Shown: piece by piece, positions 14,440 to 24,619 of the stretch | Layout: the number at the start of each line of letters is the position of its first letter | Position numbering within the stretch: the first letter of the stretch is position 1 | Assembly (NCBI GenBank): GCA_035264885.1 | Contig: DATFPK010000081.1 | Span: 1-34,586, forward strand | Origin: DATFPK01 sp035264885 | GTDB taxonomy: Bacteria; Actinomycetota; Thermoleophilia; Solirubrobacterales; 70-9 | Length of the DNA: 34,586 nucleotides | Direction: 5' to 3' | Notes under the pieces: generated by a model | Seen by the model: the letters and a program-made list of their open reading frames with translations, nothing else | What the model was told of the DNA's origin: nothing | Databases searched by the model: none | Position numbers and translations under genes: made by a program

Positions 14440-16878
14440 GTGACGAGCAGCAAGGCGAAGACGGGGAGCACGACGAAGAAGACGAAGGCAGGCGACAGCT
14501 ACGGCGCCAAGGACATCACGGTCCTCGAAGGGCTCGAGGCCGTCCGCAAGCGTCCGGGCATGTACATCGGCTCGACCGGGCCGCGCGGCCTTCACCACCT
14601 CGTCTACGAGGTCGTCGACAACTCGGTAGACGAGGCGCTGGCGGGGCACGCCACGCAGGTCGAGGTCGTGCTCCATCCGGACAACAGCTGCACCGTCTCC
14701 GACGACGGCCGCGGCATCCCGGTCGGGGAGCATGAGAAAGAGAAACGTTCAGCGGCCGAGGTCGTCCTGACGACCCTCCACGCCGGCGGCAAGTTCGGTG
14801 ACGGCGGCGGCTACAAGGTGTCCGGCGGCCTCCACGGCGTCGGGGTCTCGGTTGTCAATGCGCTCTCCGAGCGCCTGCACCTCGAGATCCGCCGCGAGGG
14901 CCACGTCTGGGAGCAGGACTACGAGCGCGGCCGGCCCCAGGCCGATCTCGAGGCCGGCGCCAAGACCGAGGAGACCGGCACCACCATCACCTTCCTTCCC
15001 GACCTCGAGATCTTCGAGGAGATCGATTTCGACTTCGCCACCCTCGCCGAGCGCCTCCGCGAGACCGCCTTCCTCACCCGCGGCCTGAAGATCGACCTGA
15101 TCGACGAACGCGGCCAGACCAACCGCGTGACCTTCCAGTACGAGGGCGGGATCGAGGACTTCGTCCGCCACCTGAACGAGAACAAGGACGCTCTGCACAA
15201 GAAGATCATCTTCTTCGAGGGCGAGTCCGGCGACGGCCAGGTCGAGGTCGCGATGCAGTGGAACTCCTCCTACCAGGAGTCGGCATTCTCGTTCGCCAAC
15301 AACATCAATACCCACGAGGGGGGAACGCACCTCTCCGGGTTCAAGGCGGCGCTGACCAGGACCCTGAACGCCTACGCGCGCAGCAAGGGCCTGCTCAAGG
15401 AAAAGGACGGAAACCTCGCCGGCGAGGACGTCCGCGAGGGCCTCACCGCGGTGATCTCGGTGAAGCTCCACGATCCCCAGTTCGAGGGCCAGACCAAGAC
15501 CAAACTCGGCAACCCCCCGATCAAGGGGCTCGTCGAGGAGACGGTCAACCGCAAGCTCGCCGAGTTCCTCGAGGAGAACCCCAGCGAGGGTCGCCGGATC
15601 ATCACCAAGGCGATCGATGCATCGCGAGCCCGCGATGCCGCTCGCAAGGCACGCGACCTGACCCGGCGCAAGTCGGCGCTCGAGAACTCGACCCTCCCCG
15701 GCAAGCTCGCCGACTGCACCGTCAAGGACCCGCGCGACGCCGAGATCTTCGTGGTGGAGGGCGACTCGGCCGGCGGTTCGGCCAAGCAGGCCCGCGACCG
15801 CTCGACCCAGGCGGTCCTGCCGCTGCGGGGCAAGATCATCAACGTCGAGAAGAGCCGGATCGACAAGGTCCTCGCCAACAACGAGATCCAGGCTCTGATC
15901 ACGGCGATCGGCACCGGCGTCCACGACGAGTTCAACCTCGATGACGCCCGCTACCACAAGATCGTCATGGCGACCGACGCCGACGTCGACGGCGCCCACA
16001 TCCGGACGCTCGTCCTGACCTTCCTCTACCGGCAGATGCAGCCGCTGATCGATGCCGGCCTGGTCTACATCGCCAAGCCGCCGCTCTACAAGGTCAAGAT
16101 CGGCAACCAGGAGACCTACCTCGAGCGCGAGTCTGAGCTCGAGGAGCTGTTGCTGCGCGACAAGCTCGACCACTTCGAGTTGAACGACGCCAGCGGGTCG
16201 AAGAAGAAGCTGACCCAGAGCCGCTGGCAGAGCTACGTGCGCCGCTCCAAGGAGTACGCCGGCTGGGCCTCCTCGCTCCAGGCGGAGTTCGGCGCCGAGC
16301 TGATCCGGTTCCTCGAGGAGTGCCAGATCCTCGATGAGGGCGTTGCGTCGCTGGCCGGCGCCCGCAAACTGTTCGCCGCGAAGAGCCCGGAGGAGGAGCC
16401 GTTCGACACGGAGCTGATCGAAGACTCCGCCGACCTCCTCGTCGTCAAGGCGGTACATCGCCGTAGCGGCCTCGCGCGGACGCACACCTTGCCGAAGGAG
16501 CTGTTCGAGCACCACGACTACCGTCGGTTCGCCGAGGTCCACGCGACGTTGCTGAAGCAGGTCGGGCGCCCGCCGTTCGAGGTGTCGCTGAAGGGAGCGA
16601 CCGCAGAGGCGCTGTCGTTCGTCGACCTGCACCGGGCGGTGATGGACCTCGCCAAGAAGGGCGCCCAGCTGACCCGCTTCAAGGGCCTCGGCGAGATGAA
16701 CGCCGATCAGCTGCGCGAGACGACGATGGATCCCGCGACGCGCACGCTCCAGCGGGTGACGATGGAGGACGCGTCGGCCGCCGACAAGATCTTCTCGATG
16801 CTGATGGGGGACCAGGTGGAGCCGCGGCGCGCCTTCATCGAGCGGTACGCGAAGGACGTGACGAACCTTGACGTCTAG
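14440..16878 (+). CDS. gyrB: DNA gyrase subunit B
   Basis: The 812-residue ATPase subunit of gyrase. The GHKL ATPase domain has YEVVDNSVDEAL, DDGRGIP and GGLHGVGVSVVNALS. The TOPRIM domain has EGDSAGGSAKQ (Glu near 440) and DADVDGAHIRTL. The C-terminal QLTRFKGLGEMNADQL starts near residue 743. Between YKVKIGNQETYL (about 550) and that motif is a segment of roughly 170-180 residues that short GyrB proteins (Bacillus, Mycobacterium) lack and enterobacterial GyrB has. The start region is lysine-rich and unconserved. GTG 14440 has AAGGA 6 bases upstream. It is followed by gyrA after 45 bp containing a heptamer repeat. Confidence 0.95.
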   Translation: MTSSKAKTGSTTKKTKAGDSYGAKDITVLEGLEAVRKRPGMYIGSTGPRGLHHLVYEVVDNSVDEALAGHATQVEVVLHPDNSCTVSDDGRGIPVGEHEKEKRSAAEVVLTTLHAGGKFGDGGGYKVSGGLHGVGVSVVNALSERLHLEIRREGHVWEQDYERGRPQADLEAGAKTEETGTTITFLPDLEIFEEIDFDFATLAERLRETAFLTRGLKIDLIDERGQTNRVTFQYEGGIEDFVRHLNENKDALHKKIIFFEGESGDGQVEVAMQWNSSYQESAFSFANNINTHEGGTHLSGFKAALTRTLNAYARSKGLLKEKDGNLAGEDVREGLTAVISVKLHDPQFEGQTKTKLGNPPIKGLVEETVNRKLAEFLEENPSEGRRIITKAIDASRARDAARKARDLTRRKSALENSTLPGKLADCTVKDPRDAEIFVVEGDSAGGSAKQARDRSTQAVLPLRGKIINVEKSRIDKVLANNEIQALITAIGTGVHDEFNLDDARYHKIVMATDADVDGAHIRTLVLTFLYRQMQPLIDAGLVYIAKPPLYKVKIGNQETYLERESELEELLLRDKLDHFELNDASGSKKKLTQSRWQSYVRRSKEYAGWASSLQAEFGAELIRFLEECQILDEGVASLAGARKLFAAKSPEEEPFDTELIEDSADLLVVKAVHRRSGLARTHTLPKELFEHHDYRRFAEVHATLLKQVGRPPFEVSLKGATAEALSFVDLHRAVMDLAKKGAQLTRFKGLGEMNADQLRETTMDPATRTLQRVTMEDASAADKIFSMLMGDQVEPRRAFIERYAKDVTNLDV

Positions 16879-16887
16879 GCGAGCGCC

Positions 16888-16915
16888 CTGGCGACTGGCG
16901 ACTGGCGACTGGCGA
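16888..16915 (+). repeat. Four tandem CTGGCGA heptamers in the gyrB-gyrA spacer
   Basis: Four exact copies of CTGGCGA lie between the gyrB stop and the gyrA start, filling most of the 45-bp spacer and reaching 8 bases before the gyrA ATG. They leave gyrA without a recognisable Shine-Dalgarno. The same heptamer occurs in reverse orientation at 2913-2933. Confidence 0.85.
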
Positions 16916-16923
16916 CGCATCTG

Positions 16924-19446
<2,523 letters not shown>

Positions 19447-19483
19447 AGCTCGACTGCGGGATTTGCTTCAATCGGATCACCGG

Positions 19484-19499
19484 AGAAAGGAGGTGGTCC
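19484..19499 (+). promoter_or_regulatory. Extended Shine-Dalgarno complementary to the 16S rRNA 3' end
   Basis: AGAAAGGAGGTGGTCC can form 16 consecutive pairs, one of them G-U, with the conserved bacterial 16S 3' end GGATCACCTCCTTTCT. Ordinary ribosome-binding sites pair over 4-7 bases. The upstream GGATCACC (19474-19481) repeats the 16S tail and can mask the 3' half of the site. Confidence 0.75.
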
Positions 19500-19503
19500 T
19501 AAA

Positions 19504-19548
19504 TTGATTCACATGCTTCTCGGGACACTGGAGGTGCAGGGCCGCTAG
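19504..19548 (+). CDS. 14-codon reading frame behind the extended Shine-Dalgarno
   Basis: TTG 19504 lies 10 nt after the GGAGG core, a usable spacing, and opens a frame reading MIHMLLGTLEVQGR before TAG. An ATG at 19513 is in frame but too far from the site. The peptide resembles nothing I recognise. It could be a leader-type peptide whose translation affects folding of the downstream hairpins, or an incidental frame beside a ribosome-binding decoy. Translation is inferred only from the strength of the ribosome-binding site. Confidence 0.4.
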   Translation: MIHMLLGTLEVQGR

Positions 19549-19683
19549 AGCGGTGAGGTGACCCCGGTGGCAAAGGCCACTGGTTTGACCGCCCGGCGGA
19601 ATCCAACCCGGGCACCGGCGAACGAGGGAGGTGGGATGTGTCCCGTCCCACTGTCAATCCCGGTTTCGCTTCCAACGCACCTG

Positions 19684-19711
19684 ACGAGGGCCGCCTTCGG
19701 GCGGCCCTCGT
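19684..19711 (+). terminator. Strong intrinsic terminator with UUCG loop
   Basis: A perfect 12-bp stem (19684-19695 with 19700-19711) is closed by a TTCG tetraloop and followed by TGTTTCCTT. It ends rightward transcription after gyrA and the structured element, just before the convergent HNH gene. The minus strand lacks a U-run after the stem. Confidence 0.85.
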
Positions 19712-19781
19712 GTTTCCTTCGGCAGATTCGGTGGAGCGCTCAGCCGGTCGTCGCGCAGACCAGGCGCCGCCAAATGCCGGG

Positions 19782-20381
19782 TCAGGCCGCCGCCGGCAGG
19801 TACTGCTGCCAGGCCGGCGGGATCGTCGGTGCGGCGATCCGGATGAACACCGTCGGACCGGGAGCGGTAGGCCGGGTCCTGGGGTGCATCCTGATCTCCC
19901 GCGGCAGGCGATTGCCCTTGCGCCGGTTGCAGGAGGCGCAGGAGGCGACGATGTTCTCCCAGACCGATTTGCCGCCGCGGCTTCGCGGGATCACGTGGTC
20001 CACCGTCAGCCCCGGCTTGCTGGAGCCGCAGTACTGACAGGTCCAGGAGTCTCGGGCGAGCACCGCCTTGCGGGTGATCTTGCGCCGGTGCGCGTCGCGC
20101 GGGATCCGAACGTAGGACACGAGGCGGATGACCGTCGGCCGGTCCATGCTCATCCGCTCCGAGTGCAGTCGCGCCTCGCCGTGCTCCAGCACCTCGGCCT
20201 TGGCCTTCAGGACAAGCACCGCGGCGCGGCGGACGGTGCAGACGTTGATCGGCTCGTACGTCGCGTTGAGGACGAGCACCCGCGAGGAGGTCGTCGCCCG
20301 TACCGGGCCCGTGGCATTGGACGGAGAGGGGCCTGAAACGGCGCCCCTTGCTCCCGCCACCGAGGCACGACTCTGAGCCAT
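19782..20381 (-). CDS. HNH endonuclease family protein
   Basis: The 199-residue protein has an N-terminal block RVLVLNATYEPINVC (about 34-48) and a C-terminal HNH fold. CQYCG and CASCN form two CxxC zinc pairs flanking TVDHVIPRSRGGKSVWENIV, with the catalytic His in DHV and the Asn in ENIV. Stand-alone proteins of this form are nearly universal in actinobacteria, are not linked to restriction or mobile DNA, and have no settled function. It follows pheA by 12 bp and is convergent with gyrA across the structured RNA element. The first 30 residues are unconserved, so the true start could be later. Confidence 0.88.
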   Translation of the reverse strand: MAQSRASVAGARGAVSGPSPSNATGPVRATTSSRVLVLNATYEPINVCTVRRAAVLVLKAKAEVLEHGEARLHSERMSMDRPTVIRLVSYVRIPRDAHRRKITRKAVLARDSWTCQYCGSSKPGLTVDHVIPRSRGGKSVWENIVASCASCNRRKGNRLPREIRMHPRTRPTAPGPTVFIRIAAPTIPPAWQQYLPAAA

Positions 20382-20393
20382 GGTCCGCGGATT

Positions 20394-21257
20394 CTAGAGG
20401 TTCGGTTCGCCGGTTCCGACCGGGTAGGACCCGAGCAGACGCACCGATTCCGCCTTGGCTCGAAGCGCCTCGATCGCCCTCGCGATCGGCGCGTCACCGG
20501 CGGCGCCGTTGAGGTCGATGAAGAACATGTAGCTGCCGAGCCCCTCCCGGCGGGGCCGAGATTCGATCCGGGTCAGATTGACCCCGCGGCTCGAGAACTC
20601 GTGCAGCGCCTCGACCAGGGCGCCGGGGTGGTCCTCGCCGAGCTCGGAGAAGACGAGCGTCGTCTTCCACGGCCCCTCCCCCTGCGCCTCTGTCCCCACC
20701 GGCGCGATCCAGACGAATCGCGTGACGTTTCCAGCCGCGTCCTCGACGCCCTCGCGCAGGATCACGCCCCCGTAGATCTCCGCCGCCGCCCGCGCCCCGA
20801 GCGCCGCGATCGGCTCGGAGGACGACGTCACCAGCCGCACCGCCTCGGCGGTGCTGTCGCTCGCCCGCGCCTGCGCACCCGGGAGGTTCTCGCGGATGAA
20901 CCGAGCGCACTGGCTGAGCGGCTGCGGGTGTGAGACCACGACCTCGATCTCCTCGAGCGTGATCTCCCGTCCCGCGATCAGGCAGGGTCGGACCGCGTAG
21001 TCGTGCTCGCCGACGATCGTCACCGCCTCGGTCTCGTGCGCCAGGGTGTCGAGGGTCGCCCGCACCGACCCCTCGATCGAGTTCTCGAACGGCACGAAGG
21101 CCCGCTCGGCCTCACCCCGCTCGACCGCGACGATCACGTCGTGGACCGTCGCTCTGCGGACCGTCTCGTACGCCCCGCCGGCCGCCGCCTCCCGGAGCGC
21201 GTCCTCGGTGAAGGTTCCCGCCGGCCCCAGATGGGCGACCCGCAACGGCCCGCTCAA
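20394..21257 (-). CDS. pheA: Prephenate dehydratase
   Basis: The 287-residue enzyme is predicted to convert prephenate to phenylpyruvate in phenylalanine synthesis. The catalytic domain starts VAHLGPAGTFTEDAL, includes VPFENSIEGSV and ends with NVTRFVWI, where the TRF motif carries the catalytic Thr. A C-terminal ACT domain (TTLVFSELGEDHPGAL...RGVNLTRIESRP) binds phenylalanine for feedback control. It is a stand-alone form without chorismate mutase. TTG 21257 has GAGGGG upstream and overlaps the DUF4446 stop by 4 bp. TTG 21245 is an alternative. Confidence 0.93.
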   Translation of the reverse strand: MSGPLRVAHLGPAGTFTEDALREAAAGGAYETVRRATVHDVIVAVERGEAERAFVPFENSIEGSVRATLDTLAHETEAVTIVGEHDYAVRPCLIAGREITLEEIEVVVSHPQPLSQCARFIRENLPGAQARASDSTAEAVRLVTSSSEPIAALGARAAAEIYGGVILREGVEDAAGNVTRFVWIAPVGTEAQGEGPWKTTLVFSELGEDHPGALVEALHEFSSRGVNLTRIESRPRREGLGSYMFFIDLNGAAGDAPIARAIEALRAKAESVRLLGSYPVGTGEPNL

Positions 21258-21760
21258 CGCCCCTCGCCGCGGAGGGCGGCCTCGACCGCCTCCTCCTCCT
21301 CGGGCAGCAGCTCAACCTCCGCACGCCCGTCGACCACCTGCTTCGCGTAAAGGCGCGCCTGGTCGCGGTGGAGGATCGAGGAGATGACGACCCCGCTGCG
21401 GGCCGAGTCAAGCAGGGCAACCGAGCTCGACTGGCGGCCCGTCATCTCGTTCATCGCGTCATAGCGGACGACCGCGAAGTGCGCCACGGCGCCGTCGAGC
21501 CGCTCCGACAGCCCTTGATCCGTTTCTCGCGCCTCGTGGAAGCCGCGCTCGACGTCGGCCGCCAGCCGCTTCAGGCCCTCGTGCAGGGAATGCGCGTGCG
21601 CGGCCAGGTCCCTGCTCTCGGTCTCGCCAAGGATCACCGACTGCGCCCGGCGGACTCGCCGCAGCCGCCGGGCCAGGACTAGGCAGGTGATCAGCGCGAT
21701 CAGCGCCAGTCCGCCCGCCGCGAGCGCCGCGATGCCGGGAGCTGTAGTCAGCTCGTCCAC
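21254..21760 (-). CDS. DUF4446 family membrane-anchored protein
   Basis: The 168-residue protein has one N-terminal membrane helix (GIAALAAGGLALIALITCLVLA, about 9-30), then a basic turn and a helical, partly coiled-coil middle. The DUF4446 signature follows: VVRYDAMNEMTGRQSSSVALLDSARSGVVISSI, then HRDQARLYAKQV and a closing EEEEAVEAAL. The function is unknown. Family members often sit near replication-origin genes or aromatic amino acid genes. It is translationally coupled to pheA. Confidence 0.85.
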   Translation of the reverse strand: MDELTTAPGIAALAAGGLALIALITCLVLARRLRRVRRAQSVILGETESRDLAAHAHSLHEGLKRLAADVERGFHEARETDQGLSERLDGAVAHFAVVRYDAMNEMTGRQSSSVALLDSARSGVVISSILHRDQARLYAKQVVDGRAEVELLPEEEEAVEAALRGEGR

Positions 21761-21796
21761 GGCCCCAAGGTTATTTGCGCCGGTGAGCGGGCCGAT

Positions 21797-22867
21797 CTAG
21801 CCGAAGGTGACGGGATAGGAGGCGACGTTGTTCTCCGACACCTCTTCGCCGGCAACCGGCTCGACCTCGACCTCGAGCGTCACATCCCCGGTCGGTGCCG
21901 GCGTCAGCGGGATGCTCACGGTCTGCGTCTCACCAGGACCGATCGTCTGGAGCTGTTCCTCCAGCGTGTCGCCGTCGACCGACACGGTCACCGTCACGCC
22001 GCTCTCCTCGGCCTCACCCTGGTTCATCACCTGGACGTCGAGTTGGGGCGTGCCGCCGCCCTGAACCGTGACCGGAACGCCGTCCTGGAGGGTCGAACCG
22101 TCGAGCGACGCCCCGACCAGGCCGAGGCCGTGGATCAGCCCGTCGTTCGCGGAAGCCGTCGACCCGCTCACCTCGCCGAGCGCCGAGTCGACCTGCTCGG
22201 AGTCGAGCCAGACGAGGCCGTCCGGCACGAACTGGCTCTTCGGGGCTTCGGCCTCAATGCCCTCCTCGTCCAGGACCGACTGGATGCCCGGCTGGGCGAT
22301 GTCCTCGTAGACGCGGTCGCTCGCGAACAGCGTCCTGACGTCGTCGGTGATCGCCTGCACCGCCTGCTCGCGACCGGCTTCGCCAAGTCCGGTCGGCAGC
22401 TTGTCGCCGACGTCGGTCAGCGCGTCCGCGCGCAGCTCATAGACCAGCTCCAGGGCGTCCTGCGGAGCGCTCATGTCGCCGGGCGTGTCGAGGCTGTCGA
22501 CCCTCGAGAGGTAGCTCTCCATCGCGCTGCGGTCGGCGTTGACCTCGTTGACGAAATCCTGGATCGACAGCGAACCGGGGTCTTCGAGCCGCTTGAAGAA
22601 GGCGTCGCTCGTGCCGTCGGTCTCCTCGACGATGGTCGAGACGTCGCGGGCGTAGTCCTCGAGGGCGCGCTCCTTCCGGGCGTTGAGGCAACCGCGAACC
22701 CCGAGCACCAGCAGGATCGCAACCAGCAGTCCCGCCCCGAGCGCGATCGCCCGGCGGAGCATGATCTGCTGCCGCGGGGGACGGGGGGGCCGACGCTCGC
22801 GACGGCGGCGGGCCGGAGCTTCGTGGGTTGCGGTGGGTGGGGCCGGGTCCTCGTCGAGGAAGTCCAA
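21797..22867 (-). CDS. Single-pass membrane protein with C-terminal CARDB-like domain, hypothetical
   Basis: The 356-residue product has a cytoplasmic basic/Pro N-terminus, a transmembrane helix (about 40-58, AIALGAGLLVAILLVLGV), a helical outer region (about 65-230) and a C-terminal domain of about 90 residues with TPQLDVQVMNQGEAEESGVTVTVSVDG and GETQTVSIPL. That domain has the CARDB/Ig-like pattern common in surface proteins. TTG 22867 was chosen because GGAGG lies 4 nt upstream and a promoter-like pair sits at the right distance. TTG 22939 would extend it by 24 residues. It diverges from a Ser/Thr kinase gene. The tail is Glu/Val-rich and probably extracellular. No function assigned. Confidence 0.75.
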   Translation of the reverse strand: MDFLDEDPAPPTATHEAPARRRRERRPPRPPRQQIMLRRAIALGAGLLVAILLVLGVRGCLNARKERALEDYARDVSTIVEETDGTSDAFFKRLEDPGSLSIQDFVNEVNADRSAMESYLSRVDSLDTPGDMSAPQDALELVYELRADALTDVGDKLPTGLGEAGREQAVQAITDDVRTLFASDRVYEDIAQPGIQSVLDEEGIEAEAPKSQFVPDGLVWLDSEQVDSALGEVSGSTASANDGLIHGLGLVGASLDGSTLQDGVPVTVQGGGTPQLDVQVMNQGEAEESGVTVTVSVDGDTLEEQLQTIGPGETQTVSIPLTPAPTGDVTLEVEVEPVAGEEVSENNVASYPVTFG

Positions 22868-22896
22868 GTCGCCTCCGACGTCGTGGCGTGGCCGAG

Positions 22897-22926
22897 AGTA
22901 TGCCCACTGGCGCCGTCGTCGCGCAA
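22897..22926 (-). promoter_or_regulatory. Promoter for the CARDB-like membrane protein gene
   Basis: On the minus strand TTGCGC (22926-22921) and CATACT (22902-22897) are separated by 18 bp. Predicted transcription starts about 20-25 nt before the ribosome-binding site of TTG 22867, which supports that start choice. Both hexamers deviate from consensus. Confidence 0.4.
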
Positions 22927-22988
22927 AGACCCGCAGCAAAGGTTGCGTTTTCGCAGGACTCCGGTGGCGGGGGTCGAAGGCCTGAAAC

Positions 22989-24560
22989 GTGGTTGGCGCG
23001 CTGGTCCTGAACCGCTTTCAACTCGAGGAGAAGCTCGGCAGCGGAGGCTTCGGCACGGTCTGGAAGGCCTGGGACCCGCGCCTGGAGCGGTACGTCGCGG
23101 TCAAGGTCCTGGCGACGGAGGGGGAGTCCGGCCGCCGCGTCGTACGCGAGGCCCAGGCCGCGGCTCGCCTGAACCACCCCGGAATCGTCACCCTCTACGA
23201 GTTCGGCGAGGAGTCCGGCCAGGCCTACCTGGTCAGCGAGCTGGTCCGCGGCGAGACCCTGCGCGAACTCTGCGTCGAGGCCCGGCTGAGCGACCGCGAC
23301 GTCGGCGAGATCGGGGCAGACCTCTGCGAGGCGCTCGACCACGCTCACGCCAAGGGCGTCATCCATCGCGACATCAAGCCTCAGAACGTCATGGTCTGCG
23401 ACCACGAGCCGCGGGCCAAGCTGGCCGACTTCGGCATCGCCCGGCTGCTCGACGGCCAGCCGCTCACCGCGACCGGAAGCGTCGTCGGCACGATCGCCTA
23501 CATGTCACCCGAGCAGGCCGAGGGGCTGCCGGCGGGCCCGGGCACGGACGTCTACTCGCTGGCCCTGACGCTCTACGAGTGCTGGACAGGGGAGAACCCG
23601 AACGCGCGGCCGACCCCGGCGGCGACGGCCCGTGCGCTGGGGGGACCCGTGCTGCCGCTTCGCCGCCTGCGGCCCGACCTGCCGGCCGGGCTCGCCGAGG
23701 TCATCGATGCCTGCCTCGCCCCGGATCCCGACGCACGCCCCTCCCTGGAGCGCCTGGGCATGACGATCGAGGCTTCGCTCGACCGCCTCGACGACGGCGA
23801 GGCGGTGCCGAACCCCGGCGCCGGCGGCGCCCGTCTCCTGCGCCGGATCTCCGGCTGCGACGCGGTCGACGTCACGGTCGCCGCGGCGATCGCGGGCTTC
23901 ACCGCGGCAGCCATGCTCGCGCCTACGCCGGGCGGCACGCCGGCGGCCCTCCTCTTGCCGGTCGTCGCGGCGCTGCTCGCCCTCCTGCGCCCCCGCCTCG
24001 GCTACCTCGTCGCCGCGATCGGTCTCACCGCCTGGCTGACCTCGGTCGGCCGCCCGGGCGCCGCGGTGGTCATCGCGGTCGCGACGGTTCCTCCCGGGCT
24101 GCTGGTCCGGCGCTGGGAGCGGGGGCTGATGCTGCCCGCCGCGGCCCCGGCGCTCGGCGCCGCGTCGATCGCGCCTGCCTTCCCGCTTCTCGCGGCGCTG
24201 GCCCCGGAGTGGCGCGACCGGGCGGTGCTCGCCGCCACCGGCTTCGCCTGGCTCTCCCTCGCCGAGGTCGCGCTGGGGCGCGACCTGCTGCTGGGCGCTC
24301 CCGTCGAAGCACCGCGTGGCTGGCAGGAGTCGGTTTCCGGCGGCGTCACCGACGTGCTCCTGCCCTTGGCGACGACGCCGGGCTTCCTGGCCGGGCTGGC
24401 TCTCTTCAGCACCGCCGCCGCCGCCGCGGGCGTGGTGCTCGCGCCCCTGCGCAGTCGTCTCGGGCGTCTTGGCGCCGCCAGCGGGTACGGGTTGCGGAAG
24501 CCGCGGCCCCCGGCCGCGGCCCCCGCCACGGTGGGTGGGCGCCCGGCCGGTCTTTCGTAG
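22989..24560 (+). CDS. Ser/Thr protein kinase with multi-spanning C-terminal membrane domain
   Basis: The kinase domain occupies about residues 8-275: glycine loop LGSGGFGTVWKAW, Lys in YVAVKVL, catalytic HRDIKPQN, DFGIARL and SPEQAEG. It is followed by roughly six or seven hydrophobic segments (about 295-490) with no PASTA repeats and no obvious outer sensor domain. Known PknA and PknB have a single helix, so this polytopic layout differs. It lies upstream of fhaA, which overlaps no part of it but follows after 59 bp. GTG 22989 is the only start close to the glycine loop. It is probably the first gene of the cell-growth signalling operon. Confidence 0.88.
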   Translation: MVGALVLNRFQLEEKLGSGGFGTVWKAWDPRLERYVAVKVLATEGESGRRVVREAQAAARLNHPGIVTLYEFGEESGQAYLVSELVRGETLRELCVEARLSDRDVGEIGADLCEALDHAHAKGVIHRDIKPQNVMVCDHEPRAKLADFGIARLLDGQPLTATGSVVGTIAYMSPEQAEGLPAGPGTDVYSLALTLYECWTGENPNARPTPAATARALGGPVLPLRRLRPDLPAGLAEVIDACLAPDPDARPSLERLGMTIEASLDRLDDGEAVPNPGAGGARLLRRISGCDAVDVTVAAAIAGFTAAAMLAPTPGGTPAALLLPVVAALLALLRPRLGYLVAAIGLTAWLTSVGRPGAAVVIAVATVPPGLLVRRWERGLMLPAAAPALGAASIAPAFPLLAALAPEWRDRAVLAATGFAWLSLAEVALGRDLLLGAPVEAPRGWQESVSGGVTDVLLPLATTPGFLAGLALFSTAAAAAGVVLAPLRSRLGRLGAASGYGLRKPRPPAAAPATVGGRPAGLS

Positions 24561-24619
24561 GATTCGGCCCGGCTCTCCGTCCGGCGGAGCGCCTTTGCCG
24601 CCTGCCCAAGGAGCCCCGA

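Larger units (their letters stand above)
19474..19720 (+). ncRNA. Structured RNA element downstream of gyrA (candidate, unassigned family)
   Basis: Five stem-loops can be drawn by eye. P1 is GGATCACC (19474-19481) with GGTGGTCC (19492-19499). P2 is CCGGTGGC (19564-19571) with GCCACTGG (19576-19583). P3 is GCCCGG (19591-19596) with CCGGGC (19608-19613). P4 is GTGGGA (19631-19636) with TCCCAC (19646-19651). The terminator is at 19684-19711. P1 holds an extended Shine-Dalgarno for the 14-codon frame at 19504. The element fits no riboswitch, tmRNA, SRP or RNase P pattern I know. It may be the gyrBA 3' UTR or its own transcript, and no promoter is obvious. No gene lies downstream on this strand, so it does not look like an ordinary leader. 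Confidence 0.45.

Noticed and set aside
19447..19720. Known RNA families (tmRNA, SRP RNA, RNase P RNA, cobalamin or c-di-AMP riboswitch) in the gyrA-HNH spacer
   Set aside because: Their diagnostic conserved strings are absent. GCCACTGG resembles a cobalamin-riboswitch string, but the rest of that core is missing and no target gene follows.
19988..20001. GGATCACGTGGTCC as a second parS
   Set aside because: Only the central TCACGTGG matches. It encodes the conserved VDHVI motif of the HNH nuclease. CACGTG at 26267 and 30462 fail for the same reason.
19558..20037. Reading frames starting at GTG 19558, ATG 19636 or GTG 19638 as proteins after gyrA
   Set aside because: They run through the terminator hairpin and continue antisense to the HNH gene. 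Composition is that of a shadow frame, although GGAGG before 19636 is real and lies in hairpin P4.
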